A stretch of DNA of 64,000 nt from Gammaproteobacteria bacterium (GCA_012960755.1 DUAT01000153.1:90866-154865), one strand, 5' to 3'; shown: positions 14,517-24,906, counted from the stretch's first letter. Notes: generated from the sequence alone by a model not told the origin. Numbers and translations: made by a program.

Positions 14517-17006
14517 TTAGTCGTTGGTTGGCTGAATCCGGATTATCCGGTTAACCTGTATCAGCAGGCTTGGCAAAATAGTTAGATTAGCCAGTAACGC
14601 GAGTAACATGGCTAGTGCTGTTAATGTACCAAAATATACCGTGGGCATGAAATTTGAAAAGGCCAGAACTGAAAAACCAACGATAATGATCATCGATGTA
14701 AAATACATTGCCCGGCCAATTGTCAGGTGCGCACGTTCTACAGAAGCAGCGATATCCTGATCCAGGGCCATTTCTTTTCTGAAACGGTGCAGGTAGTGAA
14801 TGGCATCATCAACGCCGATACCTATGCTGATAGAAGCAATTGTGATGGTCATCATATCCATGGGTATACCCGCGTAACCCATAAAGGCAATGACTGCCGC
14901 TGCTGCAATAAGATTGGGGATTAACGCAATCGTTGCCAGCAGGATGGAGCGGAGCAATAGCGAAAACATAAGAAATGTTGCCAGTACGACATAAACCAGG
15001 GTACGTAACTGGGATTCGGCCAATTGTTTTAGCATATCGTTGAACAACACCATCATGCCGGTGACCACGACATCCTCAGGTTTCAAGTTGAGCGTATCGT
15101 GGGCAAATTCCTCAATATTTTTGATCATCAGGTCTTTCGACAATATTTGTCCGGTTTCTCGAATTCTTGCACTGATTCGCGTGATACCCAGTTCCGGTAT
15201 TGCATAGGGCACGACGAGCTGGTTTCGAACAGAGTCAGGTAACTCGCCCATAAGGTAGGCAAGTTCAATTGAATTCAGAGGTTCTCCACCAGTAAATTCA
15301 CGGCTGATCTTTTCCAGTGTTGAGAGAGAAATAACCTTGCCAACACTCGCTTGCTGTTGCACCTGATCATGCAGCCGGGCAATGGTCTTTATCCGGTCGG
15401 TTGTGTACCAGTATCGTTCCGGGTAAGACTCGGTCTCCTCGAAGAAGTCATCTTCCTCATCGTTGCTGTACTCGAAAGGTTCGAATCTCAGGTAAACATC
15501 AAATGGTAAGGTTCCGCCAAGGTGTTTATCAATGTAGGCCATCCCCTTATAAATATCTGTATCCTCGTCAAAGTAGTCGATAAATCGATTTTCAAAGGAC
15601 ACAAGGGTCAGTCCGTAGACGGAGACGATAAAAAGCAGAAAGGAAAAAAATAGAACCTTACCGGGTTCCTGTCTCGCAAATCTACTGAGTAGTATTGTTA
15701 GTTCAACAGGTTTGCTGACGGTTTTACTCAGTGGAGCTTTACCAAGCGTGAGTAACACGGCGGGAAAAACCGCATAGGTAACAAAGAATGAAACGATGAT
15801 GCCCAGGCACATCATCCAGCCAAAGTCTTCCACCGGCACAATACGACTGCCAAACATTGAACCGAAGGCAAGTAATGTCGTTAACGCCGTATACAAACAG
15901 GGGGTGAATTTACTTTGCATGGTTTGCATGATCAGCTCGTCGTGGTGTATTCCGGGTTGCGTGGAAAGCAACTCTCGATAGCGAACAATAAGATGTATAG
16001 AAAAAGAAATGCAGATAATCGCCAACAGGGATATAAAATTCGATGACACGACGGTCACGGATTTATGCATAAATCCCAGCGCACCCATGGTAAAGAGGAT
16101 CGATATAGAACTAATCAACACTGGCAATACAACCCAGCGAATCCGCCTGAAGAAGTAATACAGCAACAAAATAATACAGGAAAATACCAGTGACCCGAAT
16201 AGCATCAGATCAGACTTGACGTAGCGAATCATGTCAGCGGCAACCATTGGAACACCGCTGATAAACACATCGACTCGTGGATTGTATTGCTCAAGGCTTA
16301 AACGAACCTGGCTGATCAGATCTTCGCGACGTTTGACGTAGTCCCGTCTGACGTTCATGAGTCGAGCTTCAATTAATACAAACTCGTCCTGAGACAGCCC
16401 GCCTGTCACCAGATCAGCACGGGCCTTATCGCGTTGCTTGTAAAGCTGTTCCAGTTCCAGGTCGCGTTCAAGGTCAATCCGAATCACCGAAGAATCACCA
16501 TCAGATGAAATAAGGAAATTGTTAAAGAGGGGGCTGGTAGTCAGTTCCTTCCTCGCCAGTGTTCTGTCTACTGTGTTGTCAACTCCATTGTCAGTGCCAG
16601 TGCCTGGGCTCCTGAGGGTTTTGTAGCTTGTCGACATCGTTTCGAGGGAGATTGGGGGGCTCTTGATAAGCGGTGCATCGAGGATCGAGAAGATACTCTT
16701 GACGCCAGCCAGGGAATCAAGCTGTGTCTGTAACACGAGTAATTCTGACAGTGACTGGTCACTGAAAAGATCCAGGCCATCCTTGCGGGAATAGGTGACC
16801 GCCAGAAATTCATCACCACCAAAGTATTCAGTCATTTCCAGGTACTTTGCGAGTTTTGGGTCTCCCTGGACCACAAGGGTGTCGGCAGAGGCGTCAAAAG
16901 TGAAATTTTGCAACTGCCAGGCAGCGACTGCTGAAAGACAGAAGATCGCCGTTAGTATGAGTCTGGGAAAGCTGATTATGTCGCGGTAAATTTGAACTAA
17001 GGACAT
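14517..17006 (-). CDS. RND superfamily exporter (HAE3/MMPL-like)
   Basis: An 829-residue inner-membrane protein with two repeats of one plus five hydrophobic segments separated by large periplasmic domains (roughly residues 40-260 and 445-660), the layout of the hydrophobe/amphiphile efflux-3 and MMPL-like families. The segment SIGIGVDDAIHYLHRF near residue 735 matches the conserved Asp-containing motif of the second membrane half. It is shorter than tripartite AcrB pumps, and no outer-membrane or adaptor gene accompanies it, so it probably moves lipids or hydrophobic compounds alone or with unlinked partners. It lies 9 bases downstream of the beta-CASP nuclease gene and 10 bases upstream of the APC permease gene. 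Confidence 0.88.
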   Translation of the reverse strand: MSLVQIYRDIISFPRLILTAIFCLSAVAAWQLQNFTFDASADTLVVQGDPKLAKYLEMTEYFGGDEFLAVTYSRKDGLDLFSDQSLSELLVLQTQLDSLAGVKSIFSILDAPLIKSPPISLETMSTSYKTLRSPGTGTDNGVDNTVDRTLARKELTTSPLFNNFLISSDGDSSVIRIDLERDLELEQLYKQRDKARADLVTGGLSQDEFVLIEARLMNVRRDYVKRREDLISQVRLSLEQYNPRVDVFISGVPMVAADMIRYVKSDLMLFGSLVFSCIILLLYYFFRRIRWVVLPVLISSISILFTMGALGFMHKSVTVVSSNFISLLAIICISFSIHLIVRYRELLSTQPGIHHDELIMQTMQSKFTPCLYTALTTLLAFGSMFGSRIVPVEDFGWMMCLGIIVSFFVTYAVFPAVLLTLGKAPLSKTVSKPVELTILLSRFARQEPGKVLFFSFLLFIVSVYGLTLVSFENRFIDYFDEDTDIYKGMAYIDKHLGGTLPFDVYLRFEPFEYSNDEEDDFFEETESYPERYWYTTDRIKTIARLHDQVQQQASVGKVISLSTLEKISREFTGGEPLNSIELAYLMGELPDSVRNQLVVPYAIPELGITRISARIRETGQILSKDLMIKNIEEFAHDTLNLKPEDVVVTGMMVLFNDMLKQLAESQLRTLVYVVLATFLMFSLLLRSILLATIALIPNLIAAAAVIAFMGYAGIPMDMMTITIASISIGIGVDDAIHYLHRFRKEMALDQDIAASVERAHLTIGRAMYFTSMIIIVGFSVLAFSNFMPTVYFGTLTALAMLLALLANLTILPSLLIQVNRIIRIQPTND

Positions 17007-17015
17007 TTAAAGAAC

Positions 17016-18386
17016 CTAGATTTCGACTGAGTCTTCAAGCCCTGGTGTTGATGCTGGCCAGCCCATCTGTTCTTCAATGGCTTGTTCCAGGGCGCGAGAT
17101 GCCTGTTTTTCTCCGTGGGTGATGAAACACTTTTTAGGTGCTGCAGGAATTTTCCTTAACCAGTGGAAAATCTCATCTCGGTCAGCATGAGCTGAGATAA
17201 AGTCAAGATTCTCGATGTCAGCTTCTACGGGATAAAATTGACCTTGAATTTTAACACTTTGTTCTCCGGCAACCAGTCGCGCACCGCGGGTACCACTGGC
17301 TTGATAGCCGGGAAATACGATGGTGTTCCTGTCACTGTCGAGCATTCGTTTCAAGTGATAAAGAACTCTTCCGCCCGTCGCCATCCCACTTGCAGAGATG
17401 ATAATACTCGGGCCTTCTACATGGTTGAGTGCCATGGATTGTTCGACAGTTTTCAGAAAGTGAATATTGCTAAACATATTCTGGCATTCAGACAACGACA
17501 GCTTATGCAAAGTATGATGTTTGTAGAATATTTCGGTAGCCTGAATCGCCATGGGGCTGTCGAGGTAGACAGGTGTATGGGGAATACTCCGTTCTTTCCG
17601 TAATTCGTGTAACACATGCAATACAGCTTGTGATCGGCCAACGGCAAAAGCCGGGATTAACACACTACCACCCCGACTAATGGTTTCCCGCACAATATCC
17701 TTTAGCCTTTCCTTGATGTCACCAGAAAAGTGGGTGCGATCCCCGTACGTGGACTCGAGTACCAGGTAGTCACAATAAGCCGGGGCATCCGGAGGCCTCA
17801 TCAACAGGTCATGAGGACGACCGAGATCACCGCTGAATAATATATGTTTACCGTCGACCACCAGGTCGATAAATGCAGATCCCAGTATATGTCCATTGGC
17901 ATGGAAGCTGGCGGTGACACTGCCGTATTTAATCTCTTTCTTGAAATCCACGGGTTCAAACAGCAACAGGGCTCTTTTTGCATCACCGGAGTCAAATAAC
18001 GGTACGGCGGGGTGGTACCTGCTGATCCCCTGATTGTTCATATAAACAGCTTCCTCCTCCTGGAGTTTTGCTGCATCCAAAAGCAACACTTCGCACAGAT
18101 CCCTCGTCGCTTCGGTACAGTAAACGGGTCCGGTATAACCTTTAGCCACCAAAACTGGTAGATAACCGCTGTGGTCCAGATGTGCATGGGTGAGAAACAC
18201 AGCGTCAAGATCTCGCAGTGCATCCGGCAGGGGATCCCGGTTCCGTAACCGAAGCTCTTTTTTACCCTGGAACAGGCCACAGTCGACCAGAACTCGCTGC
18301 TGGCTCCCTTCAACCAGGTATTTTGACCCTGTGACAGTTCCCGCAGCACCATAGAAGCTGATGCGTACCCTTTTTGCCTTCGACAT
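17016..18386 (-). CDS. metallo-beta-lactamase fold beta-CASP RNA-processing-like hydrolase
   Basis: A 456-residue protein with a metallo-beta-lactamase domain (HAHLDH motif near residue 68, SGDLGRP near 185), an inserted beta-CASP domain, and the C-terminal RNA-metabolism motifs ISAHADRDE and FITHGEK. This is the bacterial homologue group of CPSF/Ysh1, expected to be a zinc-dependent RNA endo- or exonuclease. It opens the minus-strand operon with the RND exporter, APC permease and LonH-type protease, and is divergent from dnaK across 213 bases. Homologues commonly sit in stress-response clusters. Activity on RNA is inferred from the domain family. Confidence 0.92.
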   Translation of the reverse strand: MSKAKRVRISFYGAAGTVTGSKYLVEGSQQRVLVDCGLFQGKKELRLRNRDPLPDALRDLDAVFLTHAHLDHSGYLPVLVAKGYTGPVYCTEATRDLCEVLLLDAAKLQEEEAVYMNNQGISRYHPAVPLFDSGDAKRALLLFEPVDFKKEIKYGSVTASFHANGHILGSAFIDLVVDGKHILFSGDLGRPHDLLMRPPDAPAYCDYLVLESTYGDRTHFSGDIKERLKDIVRETISRGGSVLIPAFAVGRSQAVLHVLHELRKERSIPHTPVYLDSPMAIQATEIFYKHHTLHKLSLSECQNMFSNIHFLKTVEQSMALNHVEGPSIIISASGMATGGRVLYHLKRMLDSDRNTIVFPGYQASGTRGARLVAGEQSVKIQGQFYPVEADIENLDFISAHADRDEIFHWLRKIPAAPKKCFITHGEKQASRALEQAIEEQMGWPASTPGLEDSVEI

Positions 18387-18536
18387 CAGTTCAGCCCATC
18401 GAGATTAATGTATGGCAATTATTGTCAGCCATCACCTTTTATTCACCTTTTTATAGCGCATTTAGTGTGGCAGGGATCGTGCAGGAATAGTACATAACTA
18501 GCCCGGATAAGTTAGCAGAAATGTGACTTTTTGCTA

Positions 18537-18562
18537 TTGAACAGTTCTGTTCTGTCCCAATA
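18537..18562 (+). promoter_or_regulatory. sigma32-like heat-shock promoter of dnaK
   Basis: TTGAA at 18537-18541 and CCCAATA at 18556-18562 are separated by 14 bases, matching the CTTGAA and CCCCATnT elements of RpoH promoters. The -10 element ends 37 bases before the dnaK start, a sensible leader length. The match is by eye. Confidence 0.6.
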
Positions 18563-18599
18563 AAGCTATCAGGTTCGAAAATTCTTTTTGGAGATTGTT

Positions 18600-20510
18600 A
18601 TGAGTAAGATTATTGGTATCGATCTGGGAACAACAAATTCCTGTGTAGCCGTATTGGAAGGTGGTATTGCGAAAGTGATCGAAAACGCCGAGGGAGGGCG
18701 CACAACACCATCCGTGGTCGGTTATACGGCTGAGCAGGAAATTCTGGTAGGCCAGGCTGCCAAACGCCAGGCTGTGGCCAATCCGCAGAACACTTTGTTT
18801 GCTATCAAACGCCTGATTGGTAGGCGTTATCAGGACGATGTCGTACAGCGCGATATCAAGATGGTACCTTATGAAATCGTAAAGGCTGATAACAATGACG
18901 CCTGGGTATCGGTGAAGGGTGAAAAGATCTCACCCCAGGAAATATCAGCAAAGATCCTCACAAAGATGAAAAAAACCGCTGAAGACTACCTGGGTGAAAA
19001 AGTGACTGAAGCCGTGGTCACGGTGCCTGCGTATTTTGATGATTCACAACGTCAGGCGACGAAAGATGCCGGACGTATTGCAGGTCTGGAAATAAAACGC
19101 ATTATTAACGAGCCAACCGCTGCGGCTTTGGCTTATGGCATGGATAAGAAACGGGGCGATCAGAAGCTGGCGGTCTATGACCTCGGCGGCGGAACGTTTG
19201 ATATCTCGATCATCGAGATCGCCGAGATTGATGGCGAACATCAGTTTGAGGTACTGGCGACCAATGGAGATACCTTCCTTGGTGGTGAGGATTTTGATCT
19301 CCGTTTGATTGACTTCCTGGTTGGAGAATTCAAGAAGGATCAAGGGGTCGATTTGACGGGCGATCCTCTGGCAATCCAGCGCCTGAAGGAAGCCGCCGAG
19401 AAGGCCAAAATCGAACTGTCTTCCTGTCAGCAAACCGACATTAATCTGCCCTATATTACTGCGAACTCGTCTGGACCTGTGCATATGAACATCAAGTTGA
19501 CCAGGGCCAAACTTGAATCACTGGTCGACAGTTTGATTCAGCGCACGATTGAGCCTTGCAAAACGGCGCTTTCTGACGCCCACCTGAGCCCAGGTGACAT
19601 TGACCAGGTTATTATGGTCGGTGGACAGACTCGTATGCCGAAAGTGCAGGAACAGGTCCGGCAGCTTTTCGGTGTGGAACCCAGTCGGGATATTAATCCG
19701 GATGAGGCGGTCGCAATGGGTGCCGCAATACAGGGCGCCGTGCTTGCGGGTGATGTTGACGATGTACTGTTACTGGATGTCGCGCCATTGTCTCTGGGTA
19801 TCGAAACGATGGGTGGAATTGTAACCAAATTGATCGAGAAGAACACGACGGTACCTTGCCGGGCAGAGGAGGTATTCTCTACTGCGGAGGACAGCCAGAC
19901 CGTTGTGACTGTGCATGTACTGCAGGGTGAACGACAACGCGTGGCAGATAACAAATCCCTGGGTCGGTTTAATCTCGAAGGTATACCCGCCGGGCCGCGT
20001 AATCAGGCGCAAATCGAAGTCATATTCGACATCGACGCTAACGGTATTCTTAATGTGTCCGCGAAAGACAAAGCCACGGGCAAACAACAATCTATCGTGA
20101 TCAAGGCCAGCAGCGGCCTGACTGACGAAGAGGTGCAACGCGCTCTTGATGATGCCAAACAGCATGCAGCGGAAGACAATAGTTTTCATGAGCTGGTTGT
20201 CGAGCGAAACAAGGCTGATGGACTGATTCACGCGTCAAAAAGTTCGATGGATGCCATGGGCGAACAGTTGTCACAGGGCGACCGTGACGCGGTTGAGAGT
20301 TGTATCAGTATTCTGGAACAAGCGTTGCAGAGTGATGACAAGAACGCCATACAAGCAGGGAGTTCTTCACTGAGCGCTGCAACTGCGAGGATGTCTGAGC
20401 GACAGGCGCAGACCGCAACAGACCAGGGCGCAGATATCGGTCCGGAATCGCGACAACCGCAGGACGATGTTGTTGACGCTGAGTTCGAGGACATATCAAA
20501 GGCCAGCTGA
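18600..20510 (+). CDS. dnaK: molecular chaperone DnaK (Hsp70)
   Basis: Hsp70 ATPase of 636 residues, folding and disaggregating proteins in the cytoplasm with J-domain and nucleotide-exchange partners. The N-terminus [19 protein letters not shown] is the phosphate-1 loop, followed by [12 protein letters not shown] (phosphate 2), the linker [14 protein letters not shown] and the substrate-binding beta domain. The start at 18600 is preferred over a TTG at 18588 because GGAG lies about seven bases upstream. It is followed by a CbpA-type co-chaperone and CbpM instead of dnaJ, and no grpE is nearby, which suggests a second, stress-dedicated DnaK. A sigma32-like promoter lies upstream. Confidence 0.96.
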   Translation: MSKIIGIDLGTTNSCVAVLEGGIAKVIENAEGGRTTPSVVGYTAEQEILVGQAAKRQAVANPQNTLFAIKRLIGRRYQDDVVQRDIKMVPYEIVKADNNDAWVSVKGEKISPQEISAKILTKMKKTAEDYLGEKVTEAVVTVPAYFDDSQRQATKDAGRIAGLEIKRIINEPTAAALAYGMDKKRGDQKLAVYDLGGGTFDISIIEIAEIDGEHQFEVLATNGDTFLGGEDFDLRLIDFLVGEFKKDQGVDLTGDPLAIQRLKEAAEKAKIELSSCQQTDINLPYITANSSGPVHMNIKLTRAKLESLVDSLIQRTIEPCKTALSDAHLSPGDIDQVIMVGGQTRMPKVQEQVRQLFGVEPSRDINPDEAVAMGAAIQGAVLAGDVDDVLLLDVAPLSLGIETMGGIVTKLIEKNTTVPCRAEEVFSTAEDSQTVVTVHVLQGERQRVADNKSLGRFNLEGIPAGPRNQAQIEVIFDIDANGILNVSAKDKATGKQQSIVIKASSGLTDEEVQRALDDAKQHAAEDNSFHELVVERNKADGLIHASKSSMDAMGEQLSQGDRDAVESCISILEQALQSDDKNAIQAGSSSLSAATARMSERQAQTATDQGADIGPESRQPQDDVVDAEFEDISKAS

Positions 20511-20574
20511 TACTACTTTGAGTAGGATTGCTGGGCGAGGAGTTATTCAATAGCCTGCGAAGGAGGCAGATACT

Positions 20575-21528
20575 GTGCAGTTTAGAGACTACTACGAAAT
20601 AATGGGTGTTAACCGCGAGGCAACCCAGGACGAAGTCAAGCGCGCTTATCGTAAACTGGCTCGAAAGTATCATCCTGATGTTAGCAAAGAAGTTGATGCC
20701 GAAGAGAAATTCAAGCAGCTCAGTGAGGCTTATGAGGTTTTAAAAGACCCGGAAAAGCGCGCTGCCTACGATCAGCTGGGTGCAAACTGGAAAGCTGGTC
20801 AGGAATTTCGCCCACCGCCTGACTGGGATGAAGGCTTTGAATTCAGCGGTGGCGGTTTTACCGGTGGAGACGCTTCTGCTTTCAGTGAATTTTTCTCGAG
20901 TCTGTTTGGCGAAGGCTTCAACCCCACAGGTGGGCAAGGTAGACAATATACTTCTGCCCATGGTCGGGGTGAAGACCACCATGCCAGGGTTCTGATCGAT
21001 ATTGAGGATGCCTATCATGGTGCGACGCGACAAATTTCCCTGCGCAGCCCGCAAATTGATGATCAGGGACATGTTGTTACCCGTGATCGAACGCTCAGTG
21101 TAAAAATACCCGAAGGAATCAGGCAAGGCCAGCGCATTCGATTAGCCGGGCAGGGTTCGCCTGGTTTTGGTAGCGGTGACGCAGGGGATCTGTATCTGGA
21201 GGTAGAATTTAACCCGCATCAGATTTATCGCGTTGACGGTAGGGATGTGACGATTGACCTGCCCGTGGCTCCCTGGGAGGCCGTATTAGGCGCCAGGGTG
21301 AAAGTCCCGACACCTGAGGGTCGGGTTGAGCTTACAGTGCCGCCGGGCTCAGCTGCTGGCAAGAGACTACGCCTGAAGGGCCGTGGCATTCCGGGGCGTC
21401 CTGCAGGAGATCTGTACGTGGTGCTGCAAGTCGCATTACCTCCTGCGGAGGACGATGCAGCGAAGGCGATGTACGAAAAAATGGCCGACGAAATGAAGTT
21501 TAATCCACGCGCAGGTTTGGGGGTATAA
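20575..21528 (+). CDS. cbpA: CbpA-type J-domain co-chaperone
   Basis: A 317-residue class II J-protein. The J-domain occupies residues 3-68 with the HPD tripeptide in [11 protein letters not shown] Gly/Phe-rich linker follows ([13 protein letters not shown]), then two DnaJ C-terminal beta domains with [15 protein letters not shown] and VTVPPGS-like motifs. There is no zinc-finger, as expected for CbpA. The GTG start is supported by AAGGAGG nine bases upstream. It lies 64 bases after dnaK and four bases before cbpM, so the three form one unit. It should deliver substrates to DnaK, and in E. coli it also binds curved DNA in stationary phase. Confidence 0.93.
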   Translation: MQFRDYYEIMGVNREATQDEVKRAYRKLARKYHPDVSKEVDAEEKFKQLSEAYEVLKDPEKRAAYDQLGANWKAGQEFRPPPDWDEGFEFSGGGFTGGDASAFSEFFSSLFGEGFNPTGGQGRQYTSAHGRGEDHHARVLIDIEDAYHGATRQISLRSPQIDDQGHVVTRDRTLSVKIPEGIRQGQRIRLAGQGSPGFGSGDAGDLYLEVEFNPHQIYRVDGRDVTIDLPVAPWEAVLGARVKVPTPEGRVELTVPPGSAAGKRLRLKGRGIPGRPAGDLYVVLQVALPPAEDDAAKAMYEKMADEMKFNPRAGLGV

Positions 21529-21532
21529 GCCG

Positions 21533-21835
21533 ATGGTAAAAGAAATTCTCATCGGCGTGATATTAGCTGACGAGTTGACGATGACGCTCGCGGAGTTAAG
21601 TCGTTTATGTTCAGTCGATGCGGATTGGATTATCCAGTTGGTTGACGAAGGAATATTAGAAGCAGACGGTAGCAACACCATCTATTGGCGGTTCTCATGT
21701 CTAAGTTTGTTCAGGGCTCGCCGGGTGCAGAGATTGCAACGGGACCTGGGGATTAATCTCAGTGGAGTAGCCCTGGTGTTAACTCTGCAGGATGAAATTG
21801 AGCGCCTGCGTCGGTTGGTGCCGCCAGTCTTCTAG
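21533..21835 (+). CDS. cbpM: CbpM-like chaperone modulator
   Basis: A 100-residue protein resembling CbpM, which binds the J-domain of CbpA and inhibits its co-chaperone and DNA-binding activities. The N-terminal part has a MerR-like helix-turn-helix pattern (TLAELSRLCSVDADWI) and the C-terminal part is a helical region (ARRVQRLQRDLGINLSGVALVLTL) typical of the family. Position directly after cbpA is the usual one. It begins four bases after cbpA stops, which implies translational coupling. Confidence 0.85.
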   Translation: MVKEILIGVILADELTMTLAELSRLCSVDADWIIQLVDEGILEADGSNTIYWRFSCLSLFRARRVQRLQRDLGINLSGVALVLTLQDEIERLRRLVPPVF

Positions 21836-21995
21836 TGAACCACTACCGGTTACAAAATATAGTGTACATGTGGGTGATGCGTTAAAGCAGTATCCCAGGT
21901 TTGAAGCACCATGGTGATACCAATACGGGCGCCGGGATGTTTCGGGCCTGCTGTGATAATGAGCAGCGTCTGCGCCGCCGCTCAAGAACGGTGGA

Positions 21996-22946
21996 CTAGG
22001 GGGTAGGAGTATATGCCGATCCCCTATACGCTATCTGATATCCCTGCGCAGGATCCTGCAGAGCTTGCGCATAAAGTGCATAGAGTTGGCGCGTGACGTT
22101 CCCCAACTTTCCATTGCCGACCGGTCGCCCATCAAGCGTGACCACAGACACCGGGCCGCTCATCGTGCCGAGCAGCAACACCTCGTCAGCGCTTGTTACT
22201 TCGCTGCTGGTAATATCGGACTCTTCTGCAGGGATGCCATGCCTCTCACATAGTTCGAGGATGACTTTGCGAGTAACACCAGATGGACTGCAGCGAACAA
22301 ACGGCGTGTACAGTTTCCCCCGCTTGATAATTGCCATATGCGACGCTGCGGCTTCTGCCACATAACCCTGATCGTCATACATTAGGGCCGAGGTGGCACC
22401 TGCCTGCTTGGCTTCGTACAGTGCCCGCGACGAGGCGTTCTGGTTATTATCATGACTCCGTTGATCGACCATGTGTGGGCCCGGGCGCAGGAAGCTCGAA
22501 GTTATCAAACTGATACCGTCCTGAGCATACACCGCATCGCGATACTCAGGCATCACTATTATTTTAGGTTCACTCGGCGTGCCATCCCAGTTGATAACCG
22601 CGTCGACATCCATGCTGGCTGTGATCTGGTCTCCCGCAGTAACAGATATGCGAATATGTACGCCATCAAACATATCATTGGCCGCCAACGTTTCACGAAT
22701 TGCCCGGACGATTTCCTCATCACTCGGATACAAAGGGAAATGATTGAGCTCTGCGCTATGACGAATCTTATTGAGGTGATCCTGGAATCTGAAGAGACGA
22801 CCCTGTACCAGTCGCGGTGCACTCCAGACGAGTTTGCCATGTAGTAGACCCGAGTCGAACAAAGGTATGGCCGCCTCATACTGTGTGACAAGTCGACCCG
22901 CAACGTAATGACGGACATGCCTGTTTCTTGGATCAGGTGATGTCAT
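21996..22946 (-). CDS. class IV aminotransferase-fold protein, catalytic lysine apparently replaced
   Basis: This 316-residue protein has the class IV (branched-chain/D-amino acid aminotransferase) fold: VAGRLVTQYEAAIPLFDSGLLHG at the start, then YDDQGYVAEAAASHM and SSEVTSADEVLLLGTMSG. By eye, the PLP-binding Lys that normally precedes the RLH/NYL segment aligns with Arg or Ser in VDQRSHDNNQNASS; no Lys occurs in that stretch. The start at 22946 follows the sulfotransferase stop by seven bases, giving a coupled pair. It may be a non-transaminating relative or have shifted chemistry. Fold assignment is strong; function is uncertain. Confidence 0.85.
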   Translation of the reverse strand: MTSPDPRNRHVRHYVAGRLVTQYEAAIPLFDSGLLHGKLVWSAPRLVQGRLFRFQDHLNKIRHSAELNHFPLYPSDEEIVRAIRETLAANDMFDGVHIRISVTAGDQITASMDVDAVINWDGTPSEPKIIVMPEYRDAVYAQDGISLITSSFLRPGPHMVDQRSHDNNQNASSRALYEAKQAGATSALMYDDQGYVAEAAASHMAIIKRGKLYTPFVRCSPSGVTRKVILELCERHGIPAEESDITSSEVTSADEVLLLGTMSGPVSVVTLDGRPVGNGKLGNVTRQLYALYAQALQDPAQGYQIAYRGSAYTPTP

Positions 22947-22953
22947 GCGATAC

Positions 22954-23712
22954 CTATTGAATTCTGTATTTTGCGATACGCTCGTATGTAGGCATACAGC
23001 GTTCAACCACAGCAGCAAGACCGGGAGGCACCTCAACTTCTTGCGGCATGTAACTGCCTAAAGACGTCGTTTGGTAGACCTTCTGGTACCAGGCATCTGC
23101 CCAGGCGCCATCGTACTGGTGTTTTCCCGCCTTCCATTTAATATCACACGCTGAGTCAAACTGCATGCCGACGGCCTCACAAAATCGCCCAAGAATACGT
23201 TTGGGATCCATCAGCAGGTCATTGGCGTCGATGACCAATGGTTGGCCACCTTCGATGTCGCAAGCGTGTTCGTAAATACGCTCAAGCTGCGGGATACCGA
23301 CGAGCCGAGCGCCTTCCTCTACATCCTGCTCAAGATTCCTGAATTTCGCCATAGAAGTAATAACCTCGGTGGGATTACGAATCAGGAAGCAATTGCGTAC
23401 GTCACTCATCCAGCTCAGATCAACCTCCGGTAACATGTGAATGGCCATATGTTTTTGATAGTAGAATTCGGCTGCCTTAGGAAATGGGCCACGCACAAGA
23501 TCTATGACTTTGTGCCAGTCCGTTTCGTGGACGGACATGGTTTCTGCGAAGCCGGGGTCGTCGATTTTGTTGAGCACCTTTAGCCAGTATGGATAAAACG
23601 GCTCATCGAAGACCGCACATCCCAGAGCTTCGAACACGCGCATGACCATTGTTGAACGTGCACGCGGTGGCGACCACATCGCAATACGTCGCGATTGTAA
23701 ACTATCCTGCAT
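22954..23712 (-). CDS. sulfotransferase-family protein
   Basis: A 252-residue P-loop protein of the sulfotransferase fold. The 5'-phosphosulfate loop is seen as WSPPRARSTMVMR, and the 3'-phosphate region as RNCFLIRNPTEVITS near residue 115. An ATG at 23712 puts the P-loop near the N-terminus as in the family; an earlier ATG at 23793 would add 27 unconserved residues. It is followed seven bases later by the class IV aminotransferase-like gene, so the two probably act on one pathway. Substrate unknown; some proteins of this fold do not use PAPS at all. Confidence 0.82.
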   Translation of the reverse strand: MQDSLQSRRIAMWSPPRARSTMVMRVFEALGCAVFDEPFYPYWLKVLNKIDDPGFAETMSVHETDWHKVIDLVRGPFPKAAEFYYQKHMAIHMLPEVDLSWMSDVRNCFLIRNPTEVITSMAKFRNLEQDVEEGARLVGIPQLERIYEHACDIEGGQPLVIDANDLLMDPKRILGRFCEAVGMQFDSACDIKWKAGKHQYDGAWADAWYQKVYQTTSLGSYMPQEVEVPPGLAAVVERCMPTYERIAKYRIQ

Positions 23713-23991
23713 AAAATACTCTGACCTGCCAAGGTTGACCGAAGAGTTTACCTCGTAGAACGGATCAAGCCCACCTGTGGTGATGCTGCACACAGGTTTC
23801 AGTCATCTCTTAATGTACCTGGAGTTGAGCAGATCCTCAGGCACTATGACCCTCGTGTCATGGAAATACTGTCCAAATGGTTGCATGCTTAACACTGCCC
23901 GTTTTGACTCTCTAACACTTTTAACCTTTTAAAGATGCGTGTAAATCTGGAAACGCTTGATCAAGAGTGGGCCGGGAATTTAGTTCTGGCT

Positions 23992-24906
23992 TTATGCACT
24001 TGAGGATGCGTCTTTTTGCCAGCGACTCATCCAGGAATTGTCAATTTCAGTACCAGGGTCAGATTCGGTGCTATGTCGATTCATCACTTCCAAATTTTGC
24101 CACAGTTGAACAAAAGTGGGGTCGTCAGAGGTGCGCATTGGTATACACCGTTTGTTACCAACTCCTGCGGGCAACGCCGGGTCCTGCCAGCGAAAATCGA
24201 GGCTCCAGCGAATGATGTCAGAATAATTCTCGGTAGACCTATGAGGAACTAGCTGATTGAGTAGCAGTAGAGACCCTCTTTTCATCTCGCAGGTAACCAC
24301 TTCGCCCTTCGGTAGGTCCTGTTCTTCAATCAGTAAATACCAAGAGTGTTTGTGTCCGGTTTCATGTTCCATTCGGTGCTTATATTCTTCCTTATGAACT
24401 CCGGGAATTACCTGGAGACAGCCGTTTTCATGATTGGTGTTGACCAGAGGGATCCAAGCGGTAGGTTGGAGGGTCTGTCGTGACTCTGGTGAAAGGTAAG
24501 CGCAGTCTTGGTGCCAAGGCACTGTAGCTAACGGGTTCAATGGTGTCTTACTCCTTACGTTCCAGACCGGATGGCCAACAATATTCGGTCCGATGAATGT
24601 TTCAACTAAGTCGAGTAGTTTCTTTGAACTCCATAGCTTTGCGATTTCCAAACTCAGGATTCCCTGGATGTGAAGTTTCGCGCTTGTACCTGGGCAATCA
24701 TTTTCTAAAGCCGTAAGACGAGTCAGGAAATCTTTGTCCCGATGTAAGTTCTTGAGTTTGCCGCGACTCTTTAGCTTGAGTGCCAGGGTGTCAACCAGCA
24801 AATCGACGTCTGCTTCCACAGCACGTAGTTCTGCTTCAGAGAAAAAGTCGGTTAAAATTAGATAACCGTTTTCCTGATACTGATCAACTTGAGTCTGGTT
24901 TAGCAT
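23992..24906 (-). CDS. phytanoyl-CoA dioxygenase (PhyH) family protein
   Basis: A 304-residue Fe(II)/2-oxoglutarate-dependent oxygenase of the PhyH family. The iron-binding HxD is in VPWHQDCAYL and the distal His in LVPHRSTENYS, with an Arg of RWSLDFRW nearby for 2-oxoglutarate. The N-terminus QENGYLILTDFFSEAELR is the family's opening. It stands alone on the minus strand between the sulfotransferase and the LLM oxidoreductase, with about 200 non-coding bases on each side. Such enzymes hydroxylate lipids, natural-product intermediates or halogenate; nothing fixes the substrate here. Confidence 0.88.
   Translation of the reverse strand: MLNQTQVDQYQENGYLILTDFFSEAELRAVEADVDLLVDTLALKLKSRGKLKNLHRDKDFLTRLTALENDCPGTSAKLHIQGILSLEIAKLWSSKKLLDLVETFIGPNIVGHPVWNVRSKTPLNPLATVPWHQDCAYLSPESRQTLQPTAWIPLVNTNHENGCLQVIPGVHKEEYKHRMEHETGHKHSWYLLIEEQDLPKGEVVTCEMKRGSLLLLNQLVPHRSTENYSDIIRWSLDFRWQDPALPAGVGNKRCIPMRTSDDPTFVQLWQNLEVMNRHSTESDPGTEIDNSWMSRWQKDASSSA

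Noticed and set aside
19044..20231. Antisense frames inside dnaK
   Set aside because: Such frames are commonly seen opposite dnaK because of codon bias; dnaK itself is certain.
23794..23991. Possible terminator from CTTTTAACCTTTTAAAG
   Set aside because: Only four pairs with a long loop and no following T-run in the needed direction.
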